The notes under the pieces: model-generated
The model's database searches: none
The model's input: only the letters and a program-made list of their open reading frames with translations
Told to the model about the DNA's origin: nothing
Translations under genes and position numbers: made by a program
Shown: piece after piece, positions 53,743-62,649 of the stretch
How positions within the stretch are numbered: position 1 is the first letter of the stretch
How the letters are laid out: each line of letters starts with the position of its first letter
Assembly: GCA_030066975.1 (NCBI GenBank)
Contig: JASJAO010000002.1
Span: 124,001 to 188,000, forward strand
DNA from: Henriciella sp.
GTDB taxonomy: Bacteria; Pseudomonadota; Alphaproteobacteria; Caulobacterales; Hyphomonadaceae
Length of the DNA stretch: 64,000 nucleotides
Direction of reading: 5' to 3'

Positions 53743-54675
53743 ATGGACCAAATGGCGACCATGCAGATTGATGAGAAAGCCGAGGCGCGCGCCCTGACAC
53801 CAAATGTTGCGGTGCCGACTATGTTTTATGTCGGGCTCATCTGGTCGGTACATGCGGCCATGCTTTATGCGGCGCTGTCGGGTGTGGGTGAGTACTGGAT
53901 GTGGACGATCCCGCTCGGCTATATCGCCTTTTGCCACTACACTTATGTGCATGAGGCCATTCACGGAAACATCCTGCCGAAAGGGCGCGTGAACCGGTTG
54001 ATCCAGGACGGCCTCGGCTGGATCGGGTCGATCACCCTGTTTGCCAACTGGCCGCTGCTGAGCCGGACGCATAAGGGCCACCACAGTCACACCAATACCG
54101 ACCAGGACCCGGATGTGTTTGTGCAAAAGGCGCTTTGGAGATTGCTGCTGCGCAATTCGATCACGACGATGCTGTTGCTCATCCCGATCCCGGTTTTGAA
54201 ACTGATCGTGCGGGACCGCTCGCCGACGGTTGGCTATTTGAACGCAGATCTCGCCATGACAGCAGCCGAGCGGCGCGGCCATTATGTGTCAAACCTGATC
54301 ATGGTTGGCGCCGTTTGGGGGCTGGTCTTCACCGGCTTTGCGGCCGAAGTGTTCCTGCTCTATTTTGTCCCGGCTATTCTCGGTTACAGCTTCCTGGCGG
54401 TTGTGTTCATTTGGCTTCCGCACCATCCGTTCGAGCGCGGGGATCGCTATCACACGACCCGAAATCTCGGGCATCGCTGGCTCAATCCGATCCTGCAGCA
54501 GCAAAACTGGCACCTGATGCACCATCTCTGGCCGTCCGTGCCGTTCTACAATTATGAGAAACTGTATCATCGCCTGAAACCGATCCTGATTGAGAAAGGC
54601 GCGCGCCACAATGATGGGATCGTGCCAACGCAGCCGCGTGCCGATAACGGGTCTGCTTCGGTGCCTGCCGAGTAG
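53743..54675 (+). CDS. Membrane fatty-acid desaturase / carotene hydroxylase family protein
   Basis: A 310-residue di-iron membrane enzyme with three histidine clusters: HEAIHG (about 70-75), HKGHHSH (about 110-116) and NWHLMHHLWP (about 263-272). Four or more membrane segments surround them. Such proteins introduce double bonds in fatty acids or hydroxylate carotenoid rings; the latter is plausible because the histidine layout resembles CrtR-type enzymes, but no other carotenoid genes are in view. GAGAATGCAGGATGG at the start gives alternatives for the first Met (53743 preferred). Confidence 0.85.
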   Translation: MDQMATMQIDEKAEARALTPNVAVPTMFYVGLIWSVHAAMLYAALSGVGEYWMWTIPLGYIAFCHYTYVHEAIHGNILPKGRVNRLIQDGLGWIGSITLFANWPLLSRTHKGHHSHTNTDQDPDVFVQKALWRLLLRNSITTMLLLIPIPVLKLIVRDRSPTVGYLNADLAMTAAERRGHYVSNLIMVGAVWGLVFTGFAAEVFLLYFVPAILGYSFLAVVFIWLPHHPFERGDRYHTTRNLGHRWLNPILQQQNWHLMHHLWPSVPFYNYEKLYHRLKPILIEKGARHNDGIVPTQPRADNGSASVPAE

Positions 54676-54967
54676 GCAGACATCCCCGGATTGTTAAAAA
54701 GTCAGCGATTGTGACAATTATTTTTTGCGATCGTAACGATATTGTTAACAGACTGTAAATGCAGCGGATTTTGACGCGCTATACGGTAAACATCTTGAAT
54801 GTTCCGAATAATTCTTGCTTCGTTTCTAATGTGTTCCCGTCCTCTATGCTTGTGGATAATTCGAATCGCGCCTTTGCCCCATTTGAATCCAATCAATCCC
54901 ATGTTATCCCAGCTTAGAACAAGCTGAACCCAATCCGGTTCAGTTGGGGCATGATGGGAGTTGGCGC
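54676..54967. promoter_or_regulatory. AT-rich upstream region of the dcw cluster
   Basis: About 290 bases, AT-rich, with no gene. It contains ATCGT-A-ACGAT (54729-54739), the hairpin AGCTT-AGAAC-AAGCT (54911-54925) and the inverted repeat CCCAA/TTGGG (54929-54933, 54944-54948). The promoter of the large division operon must lie here but no single site is convincing. Confidence 0.5.
54945..54959 (+). promoter_or_regulatory. MraZ operator overlapping the mraZ ribosome site
   Basis: TGGGG-N5-TGGGA is the 10-base-spaced TGGGN repeat that MraZ binds in other bacteria (E. coli has three). The second repeat contains GGGAG, the Shine-Dalgarno of mraZ at 54968. MraZ could therefore repress both transcription and translation. 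Confidence 0.65.
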
Positions 54968-55462
54968 GTGTTTGTCTCGACGCATGAGACTTCGTTGGAT
55001 GCAAAAGGCCGGGTGTCTGTGCCAGCCTCGTTTCGCCATGCGCTGGGCGGAGGCACGCGCATCTTCTTATGGCCCGCCTCAGACGGATCGCCCTGTCTGG
55101 AAGGCGGCGGCGAAGCGCTGATGGCGACCTATCGCCAGACGCTCGCACGAATGAGCCCGACCGATCCGGCGCGCCGAGCCTTCATGCATGCGATCTTTAC
55201 CCGCTCTGCGGATCTGAAAATGGATGATACAGGCCGGATTTCGATCCCCAAGCCGCTGCTGGCCGGGGCCGGGATCACCAAGGAGCTGGTCTTTGCCGGA
55301 TCATTCGACCGGTTCCATGTCTGGGCGCCCGACCGGTTTGAAGCGTTTGACGCTGAGATGGCCGAGCAGTTGGAGACCCACCAGTCAGCGATTGATGCGC
55401 CCTTCCAGGCCGCGCTCGCAGCTGGCGGCATTCTGGGTGTCGTCAGCGAGGAGGAGGCGTAA
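54968..55462 (+). CDS. mraZ: Transcriptional regulator MraZ
   Basis: A 164-residue AbrB-like regulator that represses its own dcw operon. It has the two swapped-hairpin repeats: FVSTHETSLDAKGRVSVPASFR near the start and MDDTGRISIPKPLLAGAGITKELVFAGSFDRFHVW (about 85-125). I chose the GTG at 54968 because MraZ proteins begin M-F-x-S with this alignment, and the TTG at 54944 lies inside the operator. It overlaps the next ATG by one base (TAATG). Confidence 0.94.
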   Translation: MFVSTHETSLDAKGRVSVPASFRHALGGGTRIFLWPASDGSPCLEGGGEALMATYRQTLARMSPTDPARRAFMHAIFTRSADLKMDDTGRISIPKPLLAGAGITKELVFAGSFDRFHVWAPDRFEAFDAEMAEQLETHQSAIDAPFQAALAAGGILGVVSEEEA

Positions 55463-56454
55463 TGGGACATGTGCCTGTGCTCCTCGAGGAAGTCATCGAG
55501 GCCCTGCAGCCGCGCGACGGTGAGACCTATGTCGATGGCACCTTTGGTGGCGGCGGTTATGCGCTGCGGGTTCTGCAGGCGGCCAACTGTACCCTGTATG
55601 GGGTCGACCGTGATCTGGATGCGATCGAACGGGCCGAAGAGCTTGCGGCGGAAGAGCCGCGTCTGATCCCGCTGATGGGGCGGTTCGGAGACCTCGAGCC
55701 GCTGTTGCTGAATGCGGGCCTGCGCGCGGTTCACGGCATCATGCTGGACATTGGCGTATCCTCTTTTCAGATCGATCAAGGTGAGCGCGGCTTCTCTTTC
55801 ATGCGTGATGGGCCGCTGGATATGCGGATGGGCCAGTCGGGCCCAAGTGCAGCCGATGTCATCAATTCACTATCTGAACCCGACCTGGCGGCGATCATCC
55901 GTCAACTCGGGGAAGAGCGCCAGGCGCGGCGGATCGCCAAAACCCTCGTGGAGCGCAGACTTTCGCAACCTTTTTCGACGACGCTCGACCTAGCGGAAAC
56001 AATCGAACAGGCGGTTGGCGGTCGGCGCGGCAAGAAAACCCATCCGGCAACGCTGACCTTTCAGGCGGTGCGTATGTTTGTGAATGATGAGCTTGGAGAA
56101 TTGGCGCGGGGTCTGGCGGCCGCGGAGCGAATGCTGGCTCCGGGCGGGCGATTGGTCGTGGTGACGTTTCATTCCCTGGAGGACCGACTGGTGAAGCGGT
56201 TCCTGCGCGAGCGCTCCGGTGAGACAGGCGGGGGCTCTCGCTATCTGCCTGAGCGCGACAAGGGGCCGGAGGCGACCTTCACGCTGCCACGGCGCAAGGC
56301 GATTGAGCCAAGTGAGGCGGAGATTGCGGCCAATCCGCGGGCCCGCTCGGCGCGGTTGCGCGTAGGGGTACGCACAGAGGCGCCGATCTGGGACAAGGAC
56401 GTCGATAGCGGCATGCGCTTGCCCAGCCTGTCTGACGTGGAGATTGCGGCATGA
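55462..56454 (+). CDS. rsmH: 16S rRNA (cytosine-1402-N4) methyltransferase RsmH
   Basis: A 330-residue methyltransferase (MraW) that modifies C1402 of 16S rRNA. The N-terminus GHVPVLLEEVIEAL, the SAM motif YVDGTFGGGGYALRVL (about 24-39), MLDIGVSSFQID and the C-terminal VVVTFHSLEDRLVKRF are all characteristic. The stop overlaps the ftsL start by 4 bases (ATGA). Confidence 0.97.
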   Translation: MGHVPVLLEEVIEALQPRDGETYVDGTFGGGGYALRVLQAANCTLYGVDRDLDAIERAEELAAEEPRLIPLMGRFGDLEPLLLNAGLRAVHGIMLDIGVSSFQIDQGERGFSFMRDGPLDMRMGQSGPSAADVINSLSEPDLAAIIRQLGEERQARRIAKTLVERRLSQPFSTTLDLAETIEQAVGGRRGKKTHPATLTFQAVRMFVNDELGELARGLAAAERMLAPGGRLVVVTFHSLEDRLVKRFLRERSGETGGGSRYLPERDKGPEATFTLPRRKAIEPSEAEIAANPRARSARLRVGVRTEAPIWDKDVDSGMRLPSLSDVEIAA

Positions 56455-56795
56455 GCAAGCGGGCCTTCTTCTTCGGATTGGCGGTGATCGCGGTGCTGAT
56501 TTTCAGTCTTTACCGGGCAAAATTTGGCGCGCGCGAGACGGTGGCGCAGATTGCCGAAGTCGATGCGCAGATTGAGATCGCACTGGCCGAGCAGACCGAG
56601 CTGCTGGCGGAGTTCAGCCACCGCTCGCGGCAGGAATGGATTGAGGATTATGCCCGCACGCAGCTCGGCATGGTGCCAGCGCGGGCCGAACAGTTTGTCC
56701 GCATTGTCGACCTGGACGGCCAGATCGGTCCGCCGGTCGAGTTGGAGGACCAGAACGCGGCCCGAGACCGGGAGGGTGGCGATGCAGGCAATTAG
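56451..56795 (+). CDS. ftsL: Cell division protein FtsL
   Basis: A 114-residue bitopic protein: a short basic N-terminus (MSKR), one membrane helix (about 5-21), then a periplasmic coiled coil (VAQIAEVDAQIEIALAEQTELLAEF) and a short tail. FtsL helps activate septal peptidoglycan synthesis with FtsB and FtsQ. Position between rsmH and ftsI is diagnostic, since the sequence itself is poorly conserved. Overlaps ftsI by 14 bases. Confidence 0.9.
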   Translation: MSKRAFFFGLAVIAVLIFSLYRAKFGARETVAQIAEVDAQIEIALAEQTELLAEFSHRSRQEWIEDYARTQLGMVPARAEQFVRIVDLDGQIGPPVELEDQNAARDREGGDAGN

Positions 56796-58437
56796 AGATT
56801 CTGCGGCGACCATGCAGGGCGGCGGGATGCGCTCGCGTCTGGTCTCGATCAGCCTGTTGCTGGTCTTTGCCGTGATCGCGGCCAAGGGCGCGGCGGTGGC
56901 GCTATCGGGCGAGCGGGCAACGGGCGGAGTTGCAACCGTGTTTGAAGCGCCGATCAAGCGGGCCGACATTGTCGATCGCAATGGCGACCTGCTGGCGACC
57001 TCAGTGACCGTCTATTCCCTTTTCGCTGACCCGCGCGCGATGATGGATGGTGATCTGGTGGCGCAGGAACTGGCGAGCGTGTTGCCGGGTCTGGATGTTG
57101 AGCGGATCGCAATGCGGCTGTCGAACAAGGAACGCGCCTTTGTCTGGATTGAGCGGGGGCTGACCCCGCGCGAGCGTCAGGCTGTGTTTGATCTTGGGCT
57201 GGAAGGCCTCGGGTTTCGCGAGGAATCGCGCCGGGCCTATCCGCGCGGTACTCTGGCCGGGCACGTGCTTGGCTATGCTGGCGCTGATGGACAAGGTTTG
57301 GACGGGGTCGAATACGCGCTCGATGATCGGCTCGTCAAAGGCGGCGATCCGCTGGCGCTGACCATCGACTCGAACGTGCAGTTCAGTCTGGAAGCAGAAC
57401 TCGCGGCCGCGGTCGGGGAATATGATGCCGAGGCCGGTGCCGGGATCGTCATGGCGGCGCAGTCTGGTGAGGTTCTGGGCCTGGCGAGCTGGCCACCGCT
57501 TGATCCGAACCGGGCGACTGAGCTGAAGCGCGATGACCCGACTTTGCTGAATCGGGCCACCGGCGCGGTGTTTGAGCTCGGCTCTGTGTTCAAGCCGCTA
57601 ACCGTGGCAGGCGCGATTGATGCGGGCGCGGTGCGGCCAAGTGACAAGTTCGACGTGCGCGATCCCCTGATCATTCGCGGTATGGAAATCTCTGACACCC
57701 ATCCGATCGCCGCACGCGCCACGCCAGCCGAAATCGTCTCTGAAAGTTCGAATATCGGCACGGTGAAAGTCGCCTGGCAGATGGGCATGCGCCGTCAGCA
57801 AGAGTTCATGTCCTCGCTCGGTCTGTTTGAACGCTCTCCGATCGAGCTGTCCGGAAGCGCCGCGCCACTCCTGCCGAAGCCGTTTGATGATCTTTCCAGT
57901 GCGACCGCGAGTTATGGACACGGGATTGCGGTCTCGCCAATGGCCTTTACCGCCGCCTTTGCCGCTTTCGCCAATGCCGGAGAAACGGTAACGCCGACCT
58001 TGGTGCTGGACCCTGACCGCAAAGTGCGCCGCAAGCGGGTTCTGTCAGCGCCGACCGCTGCTCTAGTCACCCAAATGATGCGCAGCGCGGTTCTGAGTGG
58101 GACCGGAACGCGGGCTGAAGTGGCCGGGTATCGGATTGCCGGAAAGACCGGGACGGCGGAAAAGCCGATTGATGGGGTCTACTCTGCGACGGAGAATATT
58201 TGCAGCTTTGCCGCGCTGTTTCCCGCAGATAGCCCTGAATATGTCGTATTGATCGTGCTGGACTCTCCCAAGGCGGGTGCGGATCGCGGTCGGACAGCAT
58301 CCTGGAATGCTGCGCCGACGGCTGGACGTGTGATTGAACGAATTGCGCCCATGCTGGGTGTGGAGCCGCGGTTCGAAGATCTGACGCGCTCTGGTCCGCC
58401 GGTTCGCTCCGTCTCTGAGAGAAGGAGTTCGCTTTGA
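56782..58437 (+). CDS. ftsI: Peptidoglycan transpeptidase FtsI (PBP3)
   Basis: A 551-residue septal cross-linking enzyme. A membrane anchor (about 20-36) is followed by the PBP dimerisation domain (RADIVDRNGDLLATSVTVYSLFADP) and the transpeptidase domain with Ser268-x2-Lys271 (ELGSVFKP), the SSN motif (SESSNIGT) and K455-T-G-T-A. A ribosome site (GGGAGGGTGGCG) precedes ATG 56782. The much longer frame upstream (from 56524) is out of frame with ftsL and is not used. The stop overlaps the TTG of murE. Confidence 0.97.
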   Translation: MQAIRDSAATMQGGGMRSRLVSISLLLVFAVIAAKGAAVALSGERATGGVATVFEAPIKRADIVDRNGDLLATSVTVYSLFADPRAMMDGDLVAQELASVLPGLDVERIAMRLSNKERAFVWIERGLTPRERQAVFDLGLEGLGFREESRRAYPRGTLAGHVLGYAGADGQGLDGVEYALDDRLVKGGDPLALTIDSNVQFSLEAELAAAVGEYDAEAGAGIVMAAQSGEVLGLASWPPLDPNRATELKRDDPTLLNRATGAVFELGSVFKPLTVAGAIDAGAVRPSDKFDVRDPLIIRGMEISDTHPIAARATPAEIVSESSNIGTVKVAWQMGMRRQQEFMSSLGLFERSPIELSGSAAPLLPKPFDDLSSATASYGHGIAVSPMAFTAAFAAFANAGETVTPTLVLDPDRKVRRKRVLSAPTAALVTQMMRSAVLSGTGTRAEVAGYRIAGKTGTAEKPIDGVYSATENICSFAALFPADSPEYVVLIVLDSPKAGADRGRTASWNAAPTAGRVIERIAPMLGVEPRFEDLTRSGPPVRSVSERRSSL

Positions 58438-59873
58438 GATTAAGAGATCTGTTTCCGGACCGCACAGGCGCAGAGGGTGACACACCGGTCACCGGACTGA
58501 CCGCTGACAGCCGCAAGGTTGAGCCGGGCTACGTCTTCGCAGCGCTGCAAGGCGTGGTCGCCGATGGGCGAACCTATATTCCGCAGGCGATTACGGCAGG
58601 TGCTGTCGCCGTGATCGGCAAGGATTTGCCTGCGATGGACGCGATTGCGATTGAAGCTGATGAGCCCCGTCTGGCGCTCGCAAAAGCCTCTGCGCGGTTC
58701 TATCCGCAGCAGCCAGGACTGATCGTGGCGATTACCGGCACCAATGGCAAAAGCTCGACGGTCGATTTCCTGCGACAGATCTGGTCGAGCCAAAGCCTGA
58801 AAGCGGCCTCCATGGGCACGCTCGGCGCCTCCGGGCCGAGCGGTCAGATTGATCTCGGCCATACCACGCCCGATCCGGTGGCGATCCATGAGACGCTTGA
58901 AACCCTCGCCCAGGAAGGCGTGCAGCATGTGGCGATGGAAGCCTCCTCGCACGGGCTCGCGCAGTTTCGCCTTGACGCCGTGCAACTGGGGGCGGTGGCC
59001 TTCACCAATCTGACGCAGGACCATCTCGATTATCACCATACAATGGACGCCTATCGCGCGGCGAAGACCCGGCTCTTCTCTGACCTTGCCCCCGCAGGCG
59101 TGCCCGCAATCGTCAATGCCGACAGCGATCAGCGCCTGTTCTTTGAAGAGGCTGCCAGGAATGCGGGGCTAGAGCTCGTTTCGGTGGGCTGGCGCGGTGA
59201 AGACTTGAAGATTGAAGAGCTGATGCCGAAGGCGACCGGGCAACGCCTGTTTGTCAGCTGGCGCGGGGCAAAAGCCGCGATCGATCTGCCGCTGATCGGA
59301 GAGTTTCAGGCCCTGAATGCCCTCACCGCCGCAGGACTCGCCCTGGCAACGGGAACCGAGCTACAGGCCGTGGCAGAGGGGCTCGCCGCGCTCAAGCCGG
59401 TGAAGGGCCGGCTCGAATATGTCGGTGAGACCGCAGAGGGCGCGGGCGTATTTGTGGATTATGCTCATACACCGGCTGGTCTCGATGTGCTGATCCGGGC
59501 GGCGCGTCCGCATACCGCCGGAAAGCTGGTCGTCGTGTTCGGCTGTGGCGGGGACCGGGACAAAGGCAAGCGCCCGCAAATGGGCGAGATCGCCGCCAAG
59601 CATGCCGATCTGGTGATTGTCACTGACGACAATCCGCGCTCAGAGGACCCCGCAGCGATCCGCGCCGAGATCATGGCGGCGGTGCCGGGCGGGGTTGAGA
59701 TTGGCGACCGGGGCGAGGCGATCCGCCAGGCCATTTCAGGCTTGCAGAAAGGCGACACGCTGCTCATCGCGGGCAAAGGCCACGAGACCGGACAGATTGT
59801 CGGCGACACAGTTATTCCCTTCTCGGATCAAGAGACCGCCATCGCGGCGCTCCGGGAGGTGGCCAATGTCTGA
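58434..59873 (+). CDS. murE: UDP-MurNAc-tripeptide synthetase MurE
   Basis: A 479-residue cytoplasmic ligase adding the third amino acid to the peptidoglycan precursor. The ATP loop is TGTNGKSSTV (101-110). The DNPRSEDP motif (about 398-405) marks the meso-diaminopimelate-specific subgroup. GRLEYVGETAEGAGVFVDYAHTP is also typical. The start is TTG at 58434, overlapping the ftsI stop (TTGA), with GAAGGAG before it. Its end, GCCAATGTCTGA, is duplicated 139 bases later at the start of murF. Confidence 0.97.
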   Translation: MRLRDLFPDRTGAEGDTPVTGLTADSRKVEPGYVFAALQGVVADGRTYIPQAITAGAVAVIGKDLPAMDAIAIEADEPRLALAKASARFYPQQPGLIVAITGTNGKSSTVDFLRQIWSSQSLKAASMGTLGASGPSGQIDLGHTTPDPVAIHETLETLAQEGVQHVAMEASSHGLAQFRLDAVQLGAVAFTNLTQDHLDYHHTMDAYRAAKTRLFSDLAPAGVPAIVNADSDQRLFFEEAARNAGLELVSVGWRGEDLKIEELMPKATGQRLFVSWRGAKAAIDLPLIGEFQALNALTAAGLALATGTELQAVAEGLAALKPVKGRLEYVGETAEGAGVFVDYAHTPAGLDVLIRAARPHTAGKLVVVFGCGGDRDKGKRPQMGEIAAKHADLVIVTDDNPRSEDPAAIRAEIMAAVPGGVEIGDRGEAIRQAISGLQKGDTLLIAGKGHETGQIVGDTVIPFSDQETAIAALREVANV

Positions 59874-60015
59874 TCCAATTACTGGCTACAATACCCCCCA
59901 CCCTAACCCTCCCCACAAGGGGGAGGGGACGCCTGCGGCGCTCCCGGTTTTCTCCCTCCCCACTTTGGGGAGGGTCGGGGTGGGGCTGTCTCTGGAGGGC
60001 GCCAATGTCTGATCC
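59862..60015. repeat. Palindromic insert with duplicated murE/murF junction
   Basis: GCCAATGTCTGATCC occurs at 59862-59876 (end of murE) and at 60001-60015 (start of murF). Between them lie long inverted arms CCCCACCCTAACCCTCCCC (59896-59914) and GGGGAGGGTCGGGGTGGGG (59967-59985). Each arm also forms a local hairpin, with GGGGGAGGGG and CCCTCCCC respectively. Before insertion the two genes probably overlapped by 8 bases. Confidence 0.8.
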
Positions 60016-61456
60016 GCTTTGGACCTCTGCAGAAATTGCCGCACCGACGGGCGGGACCGCGACCGATGCGTTCGATGTGACCGGCTTGTCGATTGATACG
60101 CGCAGCCTGCAGCCGGGCGATCTGTTCGTGGCGTTGAAAGATGCCCGCGATGGGCATGATTTTGTTGCCAACGCGTTCAAAGCTGGCGCCAGCGGTGCGT
60201 TGGTCAGCCGCGCGGTGGATGGCGGGCCGCTTGTGCAGGTTGATGACGTGCTTCCGGCACTTGAGGCTATGGGGCTTGCCGCTCGAGATCGGGCGCAAGA
60301 TTGTTACCGCGTCGCTGTGACAGGGTCGGTCGGCAAGACCAGCGTCAAAGAGATGCTGGCGCGGATCTTCCGTGCTTTTGGCCCGGCCCATTGGAACGTC
60401 AAAAGCTTCAACAATCATTGGGGCGTGCCGCTGACGCTCGCCCGCATGCCGCGTGAGACCGAGCGGGCCGTGTTCGAGATCGGTATGAACACACCCGGCG
60501 AGATCGCCCCGCGCTCACGCATGGTTCAGCCGCAGGCCGCGATGGTGACCAAGATCGCTCCGGCCCATCTGGAAGGCCTGGGTAGCATTGAAGGCGTGGC
60601 GCGCGAAAAGGCTGACATCTTCGCCGGATTGCAGCCGGGCGGTGTTGCCATCCTGCCCCTGGATGATGATTTTGCCCCCCTTCTCGCCGAACGCGCCAAG
60701 GCGCTGCAGCCGGACTGTCGGATTATGACTTTCGGGGTCGGGCCGGGCCCGGACGCGTCCGTGATCGAGACGGTGAGCAATGGCGAGACCACGACCTGTC
60801 TGCTGAGCGTGCATGGCCGCGACGTGGCGGTCACGCTGAACGCGGTCGGCGACCACTGGGCGCTGAATGCGGCAGCGGCCCTGCTGGCGGCCTGTCCGGA
60901 TGGAGCTGAACAGGTCGGGGCAGCGGCCAATGCGCTTGATGGCTACACACCCCCGCCCGGGCGCGGCACAGCTGAGACCCTCGCGCTGCCGAAGGGCGGC
61001 GAGATTGTGCTGATAGATGACGCTTACAACGCCAATCCTGAAAGCATGCGCGCGGCGCTGGCGGGCTTTGCTGCCCGGCCATGTACGGGGCGCCGCGTCG
61101 TGGCGCTTGGCGAAATGCTTGAGGTTGGCGCAACATCGGAGGCTGAACATGCCGCCCTGGCCGAGCCGATTCTGGCTGCCGGGGCTGATTTCGTGTTCCT
61201 TGCCGGCGACGGCATGCAACCTCTTGTGGATAAGCTCCGTGAACGAACAGAGTCCAAATGGGCGGTCAAGGCGTCAGAGCTGGAATCTGACCTTAAAATT
61301 ACCTTAAAACACGGCGATCTCCTGTTGCTAAAAGGGTCGAATGCCTCCGGAATGGGACGGCTCGCAGATCACTTGCGCCAATGGAGCGCAGCGGCAGACG
61401 AGACGATGATGGCGAGCGGTGCAGAAAGCGCTGCGAGGGGTAACAATGTTGTATGA
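60005..61456 (+). CDS. murF: UDP-MurNAc-pentapeptide synthetase MurF
   Basis: A 483-residue ligase adding D-Ala-D-Ala to the precursor. The ATP loop is [14 protein letters not shown] (about 107-120), followed by [33 protein letters not shown] and [20 protein letters not shown]. The ATG at 60005 lies in the second copy of the duplicated junction and has GGAGGGCGCCA before it. It overlaps mraY by 11 bases. Confidence 0.96.
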   Translation: MSDPLWTSAEIAAPTGGTATDAFDVTGLSIDTRSLQPGDLFVALKDARDGHDFVANAFKAGASGALVSRAVDGGPLVQVDDVLPALEAMGLAARDRAQDCYRVAVTGSVGKTSVKEMLARIFRAFGPAHWNVKSFNNHWGVPLTLARMPRETERAVFEIGMNTPGEIAPRSRMVQPQAAMVTKIAPAHLEGLGSIEGVAREKADIFAGLQPGGVAILPLDDDFAPLLAERAKALQPDCRIMTFGVGPGPDASVIETVSNGETTTCLLSVHGRDVAVTLNAVGDHWALNAAAALLAACPDGAEQVGAAANALDGYTPPPGRGTAETLALPKGGEIVLIDDAYNANPESMRAALAGFAARPCTGRRVVALGEMLEVGATSEAEHAALAEPILAAGADFVFLAGDGMQPLVDKLRERTESKWAVKASELESDLKITLKHGDLLLLKGSNASGMGRLADHLRQWSAAADETMMASGAESAARGNNVV

Positions 61457-62639
61457 ATGGTTCGCCGCGGATGACGGCGTATTCAGACTCTTAAACTACC
61501 TGACCTTCCGGACAGGAGCCGCGCTGATGACGGCTTTTCTGTTCACTGTGCTCACCGGTGGCTGGCTGATTGATGTTCTGCGCGCGCGCCAGGGCAAGGG
61601 CCAGCCGATCCGCGATCTGTCACTGGAAGCGCAAATGGCTAAACAGGGCACGCCAACCATGGGTGGGTTCCTGATCTGGATCGGACTGCTGCTGGGCACG
61701 CTGTTATTTGCGGATCTGAAAAACCCCTACATCTGGGTGGTTCTGTTTGTTTCGATCGCCTTTGCGATCCTCGGCTTTCTTGATGACTATGCGAAAGTCA
61801 CCAAACAAAGCACGGACGGGGTTTCGGCCCGAGTGCGTCTGCTGACAGAGTTCATTGTTGCCGGTCTAGCAGGCGCGTTCATCATGGGCCTTCACGGCGC
61901 GCATACACCGCTCGGGCATGCCGAGTGGGGCAGCCTGACCCCGCTCGCAGAATGGATTGCGAGTGTTGCGCCGGAAACCTCGGTTGAGCGCAATGAGGCG
62001 AGCTTTTCCGGCGGTGTCGCGGTGCCGTTTGTGAATGATTATTTCTTCCCGCTGGGCGGGCTGTTCATCATTTTTGCGTCCGTCGTCATTGTCGGCTTTG
62101 CCAATGCCGTGAACTTCACCGATGGCCTGGATGGGCTTGCAATTGTGCCGATGATGTTTTCGGCGGGTGCCTATGCGATGATTGCCTATCTCACCGGCAA
62201 CTTCGTGTTCGCCGATTATCTCGGCATTCAGTTTACACCGGGCGCGGGTGAACTCGCTGTTCTGCTAGGCGCGATGATGGGCGCGGGCATGGGCTTCCTC
62301 TGGTACAATGCCTATCCGGCCAAAGTGTTCATGGGCGATACTGGTTCGCTGGGGCTTGGCGGCATGATCGGCGTCGTCGCCGTGGCGATTAAGCACGAGT
62401 TTGCGCTGGTCGTGATTGGCGGCCTGTTTGTGCTGGAAGTGCTGTCTGTGGTGACCCAGATCGGCTGGTTCAAGATCACGCGTAAACTGACCGGGGAAGG
62501 TAAACGCATCTTCCTGATGGCGCCTTTGCATCACCATTTTCAGAAGAAGAACTGGCCCGAGACGAGGGTCGTCGTGCGCTTCTGGATTGTCTCGCTCCTC
62601 TTCGCCCTTGTCGGCCTCTCAACGCTGAAGCTGAGGTGA
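61446..62639 (+). CDS. mraY: Phospho-MurNAc-pentapeptide transferase MraY
   Basis: A 397-residue, about ten-helix membrane enzyme that makes lipid I. Motifs: [74 protein letters not shown] and [22 protein letters not shown]. It is about 30 residues longer than the usual 360-370, owing to a polar loop (about 152-195, [30 protein letters not shown]) between two membrane segments. Start at 61446 overlaps murF. Confidence 0.96.
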   Translation: MLYEWFAADDGVFRLLNYLTFRTGAALMTAFLFTVLTGGWLIDVLRARQGKGQPIRDLSLEAQMAKQGTPTMGGFLIWIGLLLGTLLFADLKNPYIWVVLFVSIAFAILGFLDDYAKVTKQSTDGVSARVRLLTEFIVAGLAGAFIMGLHGAHTPLGHAEWGSLTPLAEWIASVAPETSVERNEASFSGGVAVPFVNDYFFPLGGLFIIFASVVIVGFANAVNFTDGLDGLAIVPMMFSAGAYAMIAYLTGNFVFADYLGIQFTPGAGELAVLLGAMMGAGMGFLWYNAYPAKVFMGDTGSLGLGGMIGVVAVAIKHEFALVVIGGLFVLEVLSVVTQIGWFKITRKLTGEGKRIFLMAPLHHHFQKKNWPETRVVVRFWIVSLLFALVGLSTLKLR

Positions 62640-62649
62640 CGACACGCGC

